A program made the translations under genes and the position numbers. This document shows, in pieces, positions 10,051-20,290 of a stretch of 64,000 nucleotides of DNA. The DNA is from Mercurialis annua (taxonomy: Eukaryota; Streptophyta; Magnoliopsida; Malpighiales; Euphorbiaceae): the NCBI RefSeq assembly GCF_937616625.2, contig NC_065572.1, forward strand, positions 38,343,653-38,407,652. The letters are read 5' to 3'. Under the pieces are notes generated by a model. That model saw only the letters and a program-made list of their open reading frames with translations, had not been told where the DNA came from and searched no databases. The stretch's first letter is position 1. Every line of letters starts with the position of its first letter.

Positions 10051-13000
10051 CGTTTGGTTTTGTTTCGTAACGTTTAGCTTAAATTGCTAAAAAGGTGAAA
10101 CGTTTATTTTGTAATATTTGTAAACGTTTGGCTTTCATCGCTAAAAAAGTGAAACGTTCAGATTTGATTAGTAAAGTTCTAAACGTTTGGCTTAAATCGC
10201 TAAAAAGGTGAAATGTTTGGTTTTGTTTCGTAACGTTTGTAAACATTTGACTTAAATTGCTAAAAAGGTGAAGCGTTTGTTTATTTCGTAACGTTTTAAA
10301 CATTTGGCTTAAATCGCTAAAAAGGTGAAACGTAAAGCCAAACATTTGATTTATTTCGTAACCTTTGTAAATGTTTGGCTTAAATCGCTGAAAATGGTGA
10401 AACGTTTGGATTTGTTTCGTAATGTTTTAAACGTTTGGATTTGTTTCGTATTCTTCTAAACGTTTTGATTTGTTTCATAATGTTTTAAACGTTTCCTTTT
10501 ATTTCGTAATGTTAACAAACGTTTGAATTTGTTTCATAACGTTTTAAACGTTTGGCTTAAATTGCTAAATATGTGAAACATTTGGATTTGATTCGTAACG
10601 TTTGAAAACATTTGGTTTAAATCTCTAAAAAGGTGAAACGTTTGGATTTGTTTTGTAACGTTTGTAAATGTTTGGCTTAAATCGCTAAAAAGGGGAAATG
10701 TTTGGATTTTTGTCTTAACATTTTAAAGTTTTGCTTTGTTTCGTAACGTTTTAAGCGTTTGGATTAGTTTCGTAACGTATTAAACGTTTGGATTTATTTC
10801 GTCAAATTTTAAAAGTTTGGCTTAAATCACTAAAAAGGAGAAACATTTGTTTTTTTTTTTGTAATGTTTGTAAACAAATCCAAATGTTTGGCTTAAATCG
10901 CTAAAAACGTGAACCGTTTGGATTTGTTTCGTAACGTTTTAAACGTTTGGCTTAAATCGATAAAAAGGGAAAATGTTTGGTTTTGTTTCATACTGTTTGT
11001 AAACGTTTGGGTTAAATTGTTCAAAAGGTGAAACATTTGTTTCATAATGTTTGTAAACGTTTGGCTTAAATTGCTTGCTAAAAAGGTGAAACATTTGTTT
11101 GTTTCATAACGTTTTAAACGTTTGGCTTAAATCGCTAAAAAGGTAAAACGTTTGGTTTTGTTTCGTAACGTTTGTAAACATTTGGCTTAAATTGCTAAAA
11201 GGTGAAACGTTTGTAAATATTTGGCTTAACTTGCTAAAAAGGGGAAACATTTGTTTTGTTTCCTAATGTTTTGAACGTTGGGCTTAAATTGCCAAAAAGG
11301 TGAAACGTTTGAATTTGTTTTGTAACGTTTTTAAACATTTGGCTTAAATCGCTAAAAAGGTGAAATATTTGGATTTTTTTCTTAATGTTTTAAACGTTTG
11401 GATTGGTTTCGTAACGTTTTAAATGTTTGGCTTAAATTGCTAAAAAGGTGAAACGTTTGAATTTGTTTCGTAACGTTTTAAACGTTTGTAAACCTTGTTT
11501 GGTTTTGTTTCGTAATATTTACAAACATTACGAAACCAATCCAAACGTTTTAAACGTTACGAAACAAACGTATGGATTTGTTTCGTAACGTTTGTAAATG
11601 TTGCGCTTAAATCACATTTGGCTTAAATCGCTAAAAAGGTGAAACGTATGGATTTGTTTGGTAATGTTTTAAACGTTTTAATTTGTTTCGTGATGTTTTA
11701 AAGGTTTGGTTTTGTTTCGTAACGTTTACAAACATTTGGATTTGTTTCGTAATGTTTTAAACGTTTGGCTTAAATTGCTACAAAGGTGAAACGTTTGGAT
11801 TTATTTTTTAATGTTTGTAAACGTTTGGTTGAAATATCTAAAAAGGTAAAACATTTTGATTTATTTTGTAACGTTTGTAAACGTTTGGATGCTAAAAAGG
11901 CGAAACATTTGGATTTGTGCCGTAACGTTCGTAAACGTTTGGCTTAAATCGCGAAAAAGGTGAAACGTTTGAATTTGTTTCGTAACGTTTGTAAACGTTT
12001 GGCATCAATCGCTAAAAAGGTGAAACGTTTGGATTTGTTTCGTAACGTTTTAAAACGTTTGGCTTAAATCGCTAAAAAGGTGAAACGTTTAGCTTTATTT
12101 CGTAACGTTTGTAAACAAATCCAAAAATCTGGCTTAGATCGCTAAAAACGAGAAACGTTTGGATTTGTTTCGTAACGTTTGTAAACATTTGGCTTAAATT
12201 GTTAAAAGGTGAAACGTTTGTTTTGTAACGTTTGTAAACATTTGGCTTAAATTGCTAAAAAGGGGAAACGTTTGGATTTGTTTTGTAACGTTTGTAAACA
12301 TTTGGCTTAAATCGCTAAAAAAGTGAAATGTTTAGATTTTTTCTTAACGTTTAAAACGTTTGGATTGGTTTCGTAACGTTTTAAATGTTTGGCTTAAATC
12401 GCTAAAAAGGTGAAACGTTTGAATTTATTTCGTAACGTTTTAAACGTTTGTAAACCTTATTTGGTTTTGTTTCGTAACGTTTACAAACATTACGAAACCA
12501 ATCCAAACGTTTAAAACGTTACGAAACAAACGTCTGGATTTGTTTTGTAACGTTTGTAAACATTTGGCTTAAATCGCTAAAAAGGTGAAACGTTTGGATT
12601 TGTTTGATAATGTTTTAAACGTTTTGATTTGTTTCGTAATGTTTTGAAGGTTTGGTTTTGTTTCGCAACGTTTACAAACATTTGGATTTGTTTCGTAACG
12701 TTTTAAACGTTTGGCTTAAATTGCTACAAAGGTTAAACATTTGGATTTATTTTGTAATGTTTGTAAACGTTTGGTTGTAATATCTAAAAAGGTAAAACGT
12801 TTTGATTTGTTTTGTAATGTTTGTAAACGTTTGGCTGCTAAAAAGGCGAAACATTTGGATTTGTGCCGTAACGTTTGTAAACGTTTGGCTTAAATCGCGA
12901 AAAAGGTGAAACGTTTGAATTTGTTTCGTAACGTTTGTAAATGTTTGGTATCAATCGCTAAAAAGGTGAAACGTTTGGATTTGTTTTGTAATGTTATAAA

Positions 13001-13082
13001 ACGTTTGGCTTAAATTGCTAAAAAGGGGAAACGTTTAGCTTTATTTCGTAACGTTTGTAAACAAATCCAAACATTTGGCTTA
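10051..13082 (+). repeat. 60-bp satellite array, block 2, with about 960-bp higher-order repeat
   Basis: Mostly forward polarity. Two small reverse-polarity islands (about 11518-11572 and 12479-12535) sit in equivalent positions 961 bp apart, each preceded by CGTTTGTAAACCTT. Together with other matching private variants (such as GTTTAGCTTTATTTCG at about 12087 and 13034), they show a duplicated block of about 16 monomers (about 11270-12120 against about 12235-13080). Confidence 0.9.
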
Positions 13083-13804
13083 TGCAATACCCCAAATAAT
13101 TAAGTCGTGCCACGTGTCGAGAATTCCGATAAATTAAGTTAAGAAGAATTTAATTTAATTATGTCGGGAAATTGGAATAATTTTATTAAGCTAATTAGCG
13201 GGATTTAAGGAAATAACTTCAGAAATTAAAATAAAATAAATTATAAATCCCATAACGGAATTCATTTCGCCAAAGTCCGCGAAATGATTTATAATATTTA
13301 TGGTAAAAATCTCGGGTCAATCGGAGACCTTTGAAAATTTGGACGCGGATGCATTTTGGGGCCAAAATGCAATTTATGAAAAGTTTAAGGACTAAAGTGC
13401 AAATTAGCCAATTAAGCCTCGAGAATAACAATTAAAAGATTATTCACGGAATATAATAATTCTCGGTTAGTATTATTTATTTGGATATAAATAATACATA
13501 CGTAATTGAGTTAAAGTAAGTAATTAACTGTTTAGTAAAAATAGAAAATTTAAAAGAGAAATGGTTTAAGTTAAAGAAATGAAGGATCAAAGTGTCAATT
13601 GGCCATTATATATATATAACCTTCATCATGAAGGAATGAAGCCTCCAGAACCTAAAACTATCAGATGCTTTCATTTCCATTTTCGACGATCATTACGGTT
13701 CCGTCGCTCGATCTTCGTTCCTCGTCCGTTTCCGACGTTCTATAGCTCGAATCGATCGTATTTCAGTGGCGAATCACGGTTGAGTTAGGTATGATGTGGA
13801 GAAC
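13083..13804 (+). repeat. G2 5' LTR, first part (U3 and leader)
   Basis: Starts TGCAATACCCC (the 3' copy has TGTAATACCCC) and matches 26810 onward. A TATA-like stretch lies at 13604-13619. The sequence AATCACGGTTGAGTTAGG near the end (about 13774-13791) is the uninterrupted form of the junction that holds a 2-kb segment in G3. Broken at 13804 by insertion of G3. Confidence 0.92.
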
Positions 13805-14476
13805 TGTCACGACCCAAAATCATGAGTCGCAACCGGCGCTAGGGAATGGGAGTGGTAGCTCCAAAACCCGTAGCAAGCCTAAAACTACTATAAAATTTTT
13901 TTTCGCAAATTAAATCATATTTTATATATCACAACAATATCAAAACACGCACGACCCCTGTTTGAAAAATACATCAGAGTTAAAGCGTTTTACAAAATAG
14001 AGTCTGTTTCTCTAAACTACTGCGGACTTTCTAGAATGAGAACTAGGTCTTATGACTCGTACTACTTCCGAGAATTAAAACTTCGGAAGCTTCATTCTCC
14101 AAATCGTACCTAACTCAACCTGTAAAAATTGGAGTAACAACGGGGTCAGTAGAAAACTGAGTGAATACACATAATTACAAGTAATATTACATAAAGGGTG
14201 AAAACGTTTGAAAACTTCTTTATGTAGAAAATATTCTTTTTGGATCATACTTCATATGATATTACTTCCAAACATACTTCGTATGTTCATTCATATTTCC
14301 ATGATCACGTACGTGTCATAAACTAAACGTTTATGTTATAGACGTACCTGATACCTTTGCCTCATTCCTATATCTCATGTACGTTTATACTACGTACATA
14401 CTTGTCATATTTTGTTTATTGTTATGATTTTCGATTATCTTTGTTCTTCTCATTAAGTTTCTCTGACTTTATCTTT

Positions 14477-14637
14477 CTGACATCGATAGCAAAGCCAACC
14501 GATGTGTTTCATCTATCTGACATCGATAGCAAAGCCAACCGATGTGTTTCATCTATCTGACATCGATACCAAAGCCAACCGATGTATTCCTGATCACCTG
14601 ACATCGATAGCCACGCCAACCGATGTGTCTTATATCA
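14477..14637. repeat. 40-bp tandem repeat, four copies (G3 3' LTR)
   Basis: Units begin at 14477, 14517, 14557 and 14598 with CTGACATCGATA. Each contains ACATCG...CGATGT arms and can form a short hairpin. The other LTR has five copies at 20964-21158. Confidence 0.92.
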
Positions 14638-15763
14638 TATCTTAATTATTACTCTTATCTCAAATTGATTCTCGATATATTATGATTAATTTTATCTTCT
14701 TATGAGTCCCAAGGACTATTATCGAGAATGGGTGAGATACAGGTCTCAGAATAATTCATTCAAGTTCAACCTTGCATCTCAGTTCTTATATTTGGCTGTA
14801 CCATAGTACAATTCTCGTTCTGTTATATTGATCCTTTATGGACCATGACATGCACATTACAATCTACAAACATACATCTATAACACACGCACATATGGGT
14901 ATTCATTATATTTAAAATTACGTATGTGAACGTACTATGTTTCTTTATAAATATATGAATACTAGTACATATAGGAATGTACTATACTTTTCTCGTGCAT
15001 ATTTGGTTCGATACTCGTATATTATTCGATATTTGTGTATATAGTACATATAGGGATGTACTATATGCTCTTATACGTATCTTATTTGATACATGTATAT
15101 TACCAAACCTTTGAGTTCATAACACGTTGCTTTTACCCTTCCCCAGTTCTTTAAGCATTCGTATTCATTTCATATAATTATGTTATTTTAATACAAATAA
15201 CTCAAACATACATACATATACTTTTTCAAACATACTTTTAAACATATAAGTATTCATATAGTCGTCCGTATATGAAAATACGCGACTTTATGAATATTAG
15301 CAAGTAATTAAAGTTTACTCACAGAACACGCTTATCCAAAAACACTTTGGGGCTTAGACACGTCAAGCTTCCCGAGCTCTTTGTCCCACTGCCTCTTGCC
15401 TCGCCGGATCTAAAACAATTTCAAATCATTTAACTCATATCAGAATCCTATTCTAGGATTGATTCTAGACTCGAGACACGACACGCCACACTCTTTAACC
15501 GTCGTGCTTCAAACGTAATCTTTTCCGATAAACGAATCATACTTCTTTCCTTTCTTAATACTTCTCGGTTCAATCCTTAATAGAGAATATAGGTTTTCTT
15601 AATAAAACCAATTGATATCCATAAACTATCTCATTCCAAACAACTAGTCATATTTTACTCGTTTAACGTCCGAATTTCGCATTTTCGGAGTCCGGAAGTC
15701 GATATCGGGTTAGGGGATCGTAAAATTAGGTTTTTGAAGTCATTCCCTTTCAAAAGAAGGGTG

Positions 15764-15890
15764 GTGCACGTCGTGCACCCCCCTAGTGCACGTCGTGCAC
15801 CTTCGAATTTGGGAGGTGCACGTCGTGCACCTCCTCAGGGCACGTCGTGCCCCTGCACGACGTGCTCTAACCTTGAGCACGTCGTGCACC
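15764..15890. repeat. GTGCACGTCGTGCAC palindrome cluster
   Basis: Three exact copies of the 15-mer (7-base arms around a central base) at 15764-15778, 15786-15800 and 15816-15830. Two shortened copies follow (about 15839-15852 and 15875-15889), with one reverse-oriented GCACGACGTGC at 15855-15865. The same cluster occurs at 22292-22418 in the other LTR. It is a GC-rich island in AT-rich surroundings. Confidence 0.92.
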
Positions 15891-16811
15891 TTCGTGGGCA
15901 CGACTCCGACCGCTGAAAACGGCCATTCCGACGTGCTAAATCAATCCCAAACTCATCCAACATCCATATAGCATCCTAATCTATCCAAAAACACAATAAA
16001 AACGTATAAAACGAATCAAATACGTAATCGCGATACGGTTTCGCCGTAACCTAATTTTCAAATCAAAAACCCATCCTATAAACTCAAATAAACGGAAAAA
16101 CGACGTGCTTACCGTGATTACCCGTTGAAATACGATCGTTTCGAGCTATAGAACGTCAAAAACGGTCAAGAAACGGAGATCGTACGATGAAAACGGTGAG
16201 AACGGCGAAGAACGAAAGAAATGAATCTGATGGTTACTGATAGCTTCTGTATCATTCCTTTCCTTATCTCATTTCTTATATATGATTGGCAAATGTACCA
16301 CTTTAATCCTTCATTTCTTTAACTTAAACCATTTCTCTTTTAAACTTTCTATTTTAACCAAATGGTTAATCATTCACTTCAACTCAATTACTTACGTATT
16401 ATTTATATCCAATAAATAATACTAACCCAATTATTATTATTTTCCGACAATAATCTTTTAATTACTATTCTCGAAGCTTAATTGGCTAATTGACATTTTG
16501 GTCCTTGAACTTTTTCCAAAAGTTACAATTTAGCCCAAAACCTATCCGCGTCCAAATTTTAAAAGGTATCTGATTGACTCGAGACTTTTACCATAGATAC
16601 TATAAATCATTTCACGGACTTTGGCGAAATAAATTCCATTACGGGATTTATAATTTATTTTATATTAATTTCCGAAGTTATTTCCTATAATCCCGCTAAT
16701 TAGCTTAATAAAATTATTCCAATTTCCCGATATAATTAAATTAAATTCTTCTTAACTTAATTTATCGGAATTCTGGACACGTGGCACGACTTAATTATTT
16801 GGGGTATTACA

Positions 16812-16846
16812 TTCTTCCCCCCTTATAAAAATTCGTCCTCGAATTT
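16812..16846 (-). promoter_or_regulatory. G3 polypurine tract and hairpin
   Basis: On the minus strand, AAAATTCG-AGGA-CGAATTTT (16846-16827) is followed by an AAGGGGGGAAGAA tract ending at the LTR start. Same layout as in G1, G2 and G4. Confidence 0.88.
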
Positions 16847-18315
16847 TCATATACCTTTCTAACATATCTTGTTTTCCAATATCGTCTAACCCTATGATCA
16901 TTCCCTATTGAGTGATATTGTCACTCAATTAATACGTGTTTCACTACTTACGTAGTCTTTTCGTATTACTGCTGTCATCATTCAATTCTAGTTGTCGTGA
17001 TCTTAGGGGTTCAGTTTCATTATCCGCCATCTTCTCTTGTCTCGTTATTCCATTTATTGTAGAGAAGTTCCTTCTTTTACTACTTAGTACTTGATTCATA
17101 TTTATTATAAATCAATTCTCTTTTGTCGATCGTTTACGATAACATCTTATTTATATTACTTAACCAATCCTTATTCATATTTTATCATTCTTTTCCTTCC
17201 ACACTTCCGCTGCGATACTCTGATTAATCATTCATTAATTGTTGACTTTACAGTTAGATTCATACGGTCTCTTATCTATTACTATTTCTAGGCGAGAGTA
17301 TCTCGATATACTTATCGAGTAACTTCCTATGCTAACAATCCTAATCATCTTATTACGGCTTGATTCATAATTATTATGAATCGATTCTCTTTATTCGACC
17401 TTTTTGAACAAGGTTTATTTGTTCGTAGGGTTCATATCCCCTGACGTATTTAACTTCTATGTTCGATTTCCTCGTCTTAGAGGTAAACATACTTCGAGTT
17501 TAAACGTGGTCGCTATCACTTTACATGTTTGTAAAGTAGCGTTGTTGTTCTTGTATTTAATATACAAGGCCACCTTAGAGGTTTGCAGTTCAAATCTCGA
17601 TACCCTTCGTTATTCTATACACGTATGTCCTTATGTAGGCCTAACAAGATGATTGGTCTTGTTCTACGCCTCTAAGTACAGAGTCATTGTCTGAGCTTAC
17701 TTACGTTTGAAAACTCATTCGTTCAAAATCACGATACTTTTCATTTTCAAATCATGTCATAATTGTGCGCCGGTGTGATGACTTCTCTCATCACAAGAGT
17801 TGCAAAGACACTTTTCTTTTCTTTCAGACACACAATGTATATGATGCATGTCCTACTAGTGAATGCAATATTAATGTAGTGATCCATTTCTATTCGTGTC
17901 AATGCGATGTGTTTATGATTCGTGTCCGGGCACAATTATGTCTTTTCAAAACATTTCATTTCATCAAATACATTTCTTTTCGCAAAACGAAATTTACGTA
18001 AGTTTCTATCGACATAAGACTCTGTACAAACTTTTTATTTATAGCGATTAACGCTCTATCATTCACAAACTAAACATACATATTACATACGAAAAGATGT
18101 AACCCTATTCGTCTGTTTCAGGCGTCGTGCTAAACTCAAGTCCTAAACGTTCTTCTCTGTACTAGATTAGCTCAAGAGGTCCAATTATTAGTGAGCTTCT
18201 TGTGTTTGGATTCCATAACTTCCACAGCTACTATGTGGTCTATCTTGTTATGTTTAACCAAACATCATTGTAGAGACAAAACTGTTGGGCATTTCACATG
18301 ATTCGTTGTACTCCG
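16847..18315 (-). other. G3 3' non-coding interior
   Basis: About 1.47 kb between the gag stop and the polypurine-tract hairpin with no recognisable protein. It is homologous to the matching part of G2. It contains inverted arms CATAATTGTGCGCCGG (17758-17773) and CCGGGCACAATTATG (17926-17940), also found in G2 and G4. Short open frames are not conserved as proteins. Confidence 0.7.
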
Positions 18316-19449
18316 TTATATGGAAAGTGAGCATTCACTCTCGTAGTGACCTTGTTGTCCACACTTAAAGCATACATCCCTTGCAGCCTGACAGACACCT
18401 AAGTGTCTTCTGCCACATTGTGGACATATGGGGTTTGTAAAGCTTGAACTTCCTTGCTCAGACTTTACATTAATGGTTCTAGCCCTTTTGGCTGCTTTTC
18501 CTTGCCTGCCCTTCTTATGAGTCCGGCCATGTCGTCGCTCAATTTCTTCTCTCACTTGACTAGACGTTTGATGTCCGCAATTCAAACGTTCACTTCTTGT
18601 CTGATTTGAATGTGAAGGATCGGGAATTTCATCGAAATGGATGAGTGCTCGTTCCATTTGTTTCGCACTATCCACAAGCTGAACAAACTCTTTATCAGTA
18701 TGACTCAATAATCCTATAAATTGAGATCCTAATCCATTCACGAATCTTGTATTAACTTGGACCCTATCTATCATTAAATCTGGAGCAAATCTGCTCAGTC
18801 GATTAAACTCAGCGACATAATCGTGAACTGATCCATCACCTCGAGATAATGATAATAACTTATCTCTATTACCTTCAACCACAGCGAATGGTAGGAAGAA
18901 TTCTTTAAATCGGGTCACAAACTGTGCCCATGTTATTTGACCCATTATCGGTCTGATTACTTGTCGAAACCAATCCATGGCTGAACCTTTCATTGACATC
19001 TCGGTCAACATTACTGTTTGTCTTTCGTTTGCTTGGAGTCTACGAGCATTCTGCTCAACTTCTTCTAGGAAATCAAGTGCATCGCTTGATCCGTCAAACT
19101 TCTTTGAGTTTAACTTCGTATAAGCCAATAACAAATCTCTATCTGTGTTTCTCTCTTCGCGTTGATACTGTCTTTGTATCAACTGCCCCATCATTAACAT
19201 ACAATTCCGCATATCAGTTACCTCTGCTTCCAGTTGATTAACATCGACCTTGGGTGGTTGCGGCACTCCTAGTGCCTGCACGTTCCCGACTTGGCCTACT
19301 CCAGGTTCCTCTTGGTCTCTTCCCCATCCACGGCCTCTACCTGCCAATTGGACCGGGTCATATTCGCCCGTATTACCTCTGGCCTCCTCGCGGGCCTCGT
19401 TTACGAGTTGTGCGACTGCACGCGCTTGTGTAGTTCTTTGCTCAGCCAT
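18316..19449 (-). CDS. gag: G3 Gag polyprotein (capsid and nucleocapsid), intact
   Basis: This is the structural protein that packages element RNA in cytoplasmic particles. The 377-codon frame starts at ATG 19449; the equivalent G2 gag has the same start. A glycine/arginine-rich N-terminal stretch (about residues 36-45) precedes the retrotransposon-gag capsid domain (about 110-230, with FLEEVEQNARRL, AMDWFRQVI, FVTRFKEFFLP and SVHDYVAEFNRLSRFAPDL). The C-terminus has CPQCGRRHLGVC (342-353) and a canonical C-X2-C-X4-H-X4-C zinc knuckle CFKCGQQGHYESEC (360-373), as expected for RNA binding. It stops four residues later, with no protease or pol downstream, so the element encodes Gag only. The frame is unbroken, implying recent activity or selection for a functional Gag. 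Confidence is high that it is a Ty3-type Gag. Confidence 0.95.
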   Translation of the reverse strand: MAEQRTTQARAVAQLVNEAREEARGNTGEYDPVQLAGRGRGWGRDQEEPGVGQVGNVQALGVPQPPKVDVNQLEAEVTDMRNCMLMMGQLIQRQYQREERNTDRDLLLAYTKLNSKKFDGSSDALDFLEEVEQNARRLQANERQTVMLTEMSMKGSAMDWFRQVIRPIMGQITWAQFVTRFKEFFLPFAVVEGNRDKLLSLSRGDGSVHDYVAEFNRLSRFAPDLMIDRVQVNTRFVNGLGSQFIGLLSHTDKEFVQLVDSAKQMERALIHFDEIPDPSHSNQTRSERLNCGHQTSSQVREEIERRHGRTHKKGRQGKAAKRARTINVKSEQGSSSFTNPICPQCGRRHLGVCQAARDVCFKCGQQGHYESECSLSI

Positions 19450-20274
19450 TCTATTCGTATAGAATTCTCTATGTGTCCCTTAAAACATAGCATAAATAAA
19501 CCATCACAAACAAGTTCCTTTTGGCTTAACTTGGCCACTTCACAAACTTGATAGTTTCTAGAGTATTCCGTTCCTTATAGACTTAGCGGAATTTTAAGAA
19601 CATATAGTCATACGTACATGTTTCATTCCTATGCTACGCATGTCTATAAACATTCTATGTCAATCAAATCCAAAGAAAAATCAGTATTCCCTAGATTTTC
19701 CTCGGTGACGTCGCGTATTTTAAGTCTTGCGAGCATTCCGCTCACTGTAGACTTAGCAAAAATTAAGCAGTATCTAATCAATAAGCGCAAGTTCTATTCA
19801 TAACAACCAATCACAAACATACATTTCATATATCGTATATATTATCACAAGTGTACATACTTGTGAGCATATCACTCTCCTGAGTGATCGCGCTACAAAA
19901 CAATACATATCTCATCTTATCAATCATATAACAGCTGATCATTTCAATCTCATCATCATTATTAATGATATTCTTATATATTATGAGTCTCAAGAGTATA
20001 TAACTCTTTACAGACTATAGATACTCGAAAGCGTACTGCTTATTCGAGTAAACACAAACATGTATTGTGTCACGCACACATCTAACTCAACTCCTATTAG
20101 CACATATAGGAGAGGATGTTTTTGGAAAACGTTTGAAAAATCGATGGAAACGATGATAACGTTCAAAAGACATGACTGGAAATCCCTAAAATCCGCAGTA
20201 GTGCCTAGGTACTGACTGACTCTTCCCTAAACTCCAATCACAAAAGAACAATGGCCTAGGAATACTAAACCATT
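19450..20274 (-). other. G3 untranslated leader between primer site and gag
   Basis: About 0.83 kb without a convincing gene, homologous to G2's leader (23650-24473). This is the expected place for packaging signals, but none can be named from sequence alone. Confidence 0.7.
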
Positions 20275-20290
20275 GCTCTGATACCAACAT
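20275..20290 (-). promoter_or_regulatory. G3 primer-binding site (initiator tRNA-Met type)
   Basis: On the minus strand TGGTATCAGAGC (20286-20275) begins four bases after the 5' LTR end. This sequence is complementary to the plant initiator tRNA-Met 3' end by established convention. Confidence 0.93.

Larger units (their letters stand above)
14120..16112 (-). other. Predicted GT-AG intron within G3 3' LTR
   Basis: On the minus strand the donor is AATCACG|GTAAGC and the acceptor TTTTTACAG|GTTGAG, with a CTGAC branch-point-like motif and T-rich tract about 15-30 nt upstream. Joining the flanks yields the 18-base sequence AATCACGGTTGAGTTAGG, which is exactly what G2's LTRs contain. The segment includes the 40-bp tandem repeats and the GTGCACG palindromes. 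Confidence 0.72.
13805..16811 (-). repeat. G3 3' LTR (3007 bp)
   Basis: On the minus strand it runs TGTAATACCCC...GGTCGTGACA. A TATA-like CATATATAAG lies at 16284-16275, about 160 bp before the predicted intron donor. The LTR ends in a hairpin (CGACTC with GGGTCG, 13810-13829). It aligns with G2's LTR except for the 1993-bp intron-like segment. Confidence 0.93.

Noticed and set aside
15734..15971. Short frames rich in His, Val and Arg in the G3 LTR (and 22261-22498)
   Set aside because: Translation of the GTGCACG palindrome cluster within a predicted intron.
14120..16112. The 2-kb G3 LTR segment as an inserted transposon
   Set aside because: No terminal inverted repeats or target duplication at its edges. 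Edges are GT...AG with branch-like and T-rich sequence, and homologous edges occur in G1 and G4. Kept as an alternative only.
18993..19551. Plus-strand frames opposite G3 gag (and the minus-strand ones opposite G2 gag)
   Set aside because: Shadows of the gag coding strand. Gag has the capsid and zinc-knuckle motifs and these have none.
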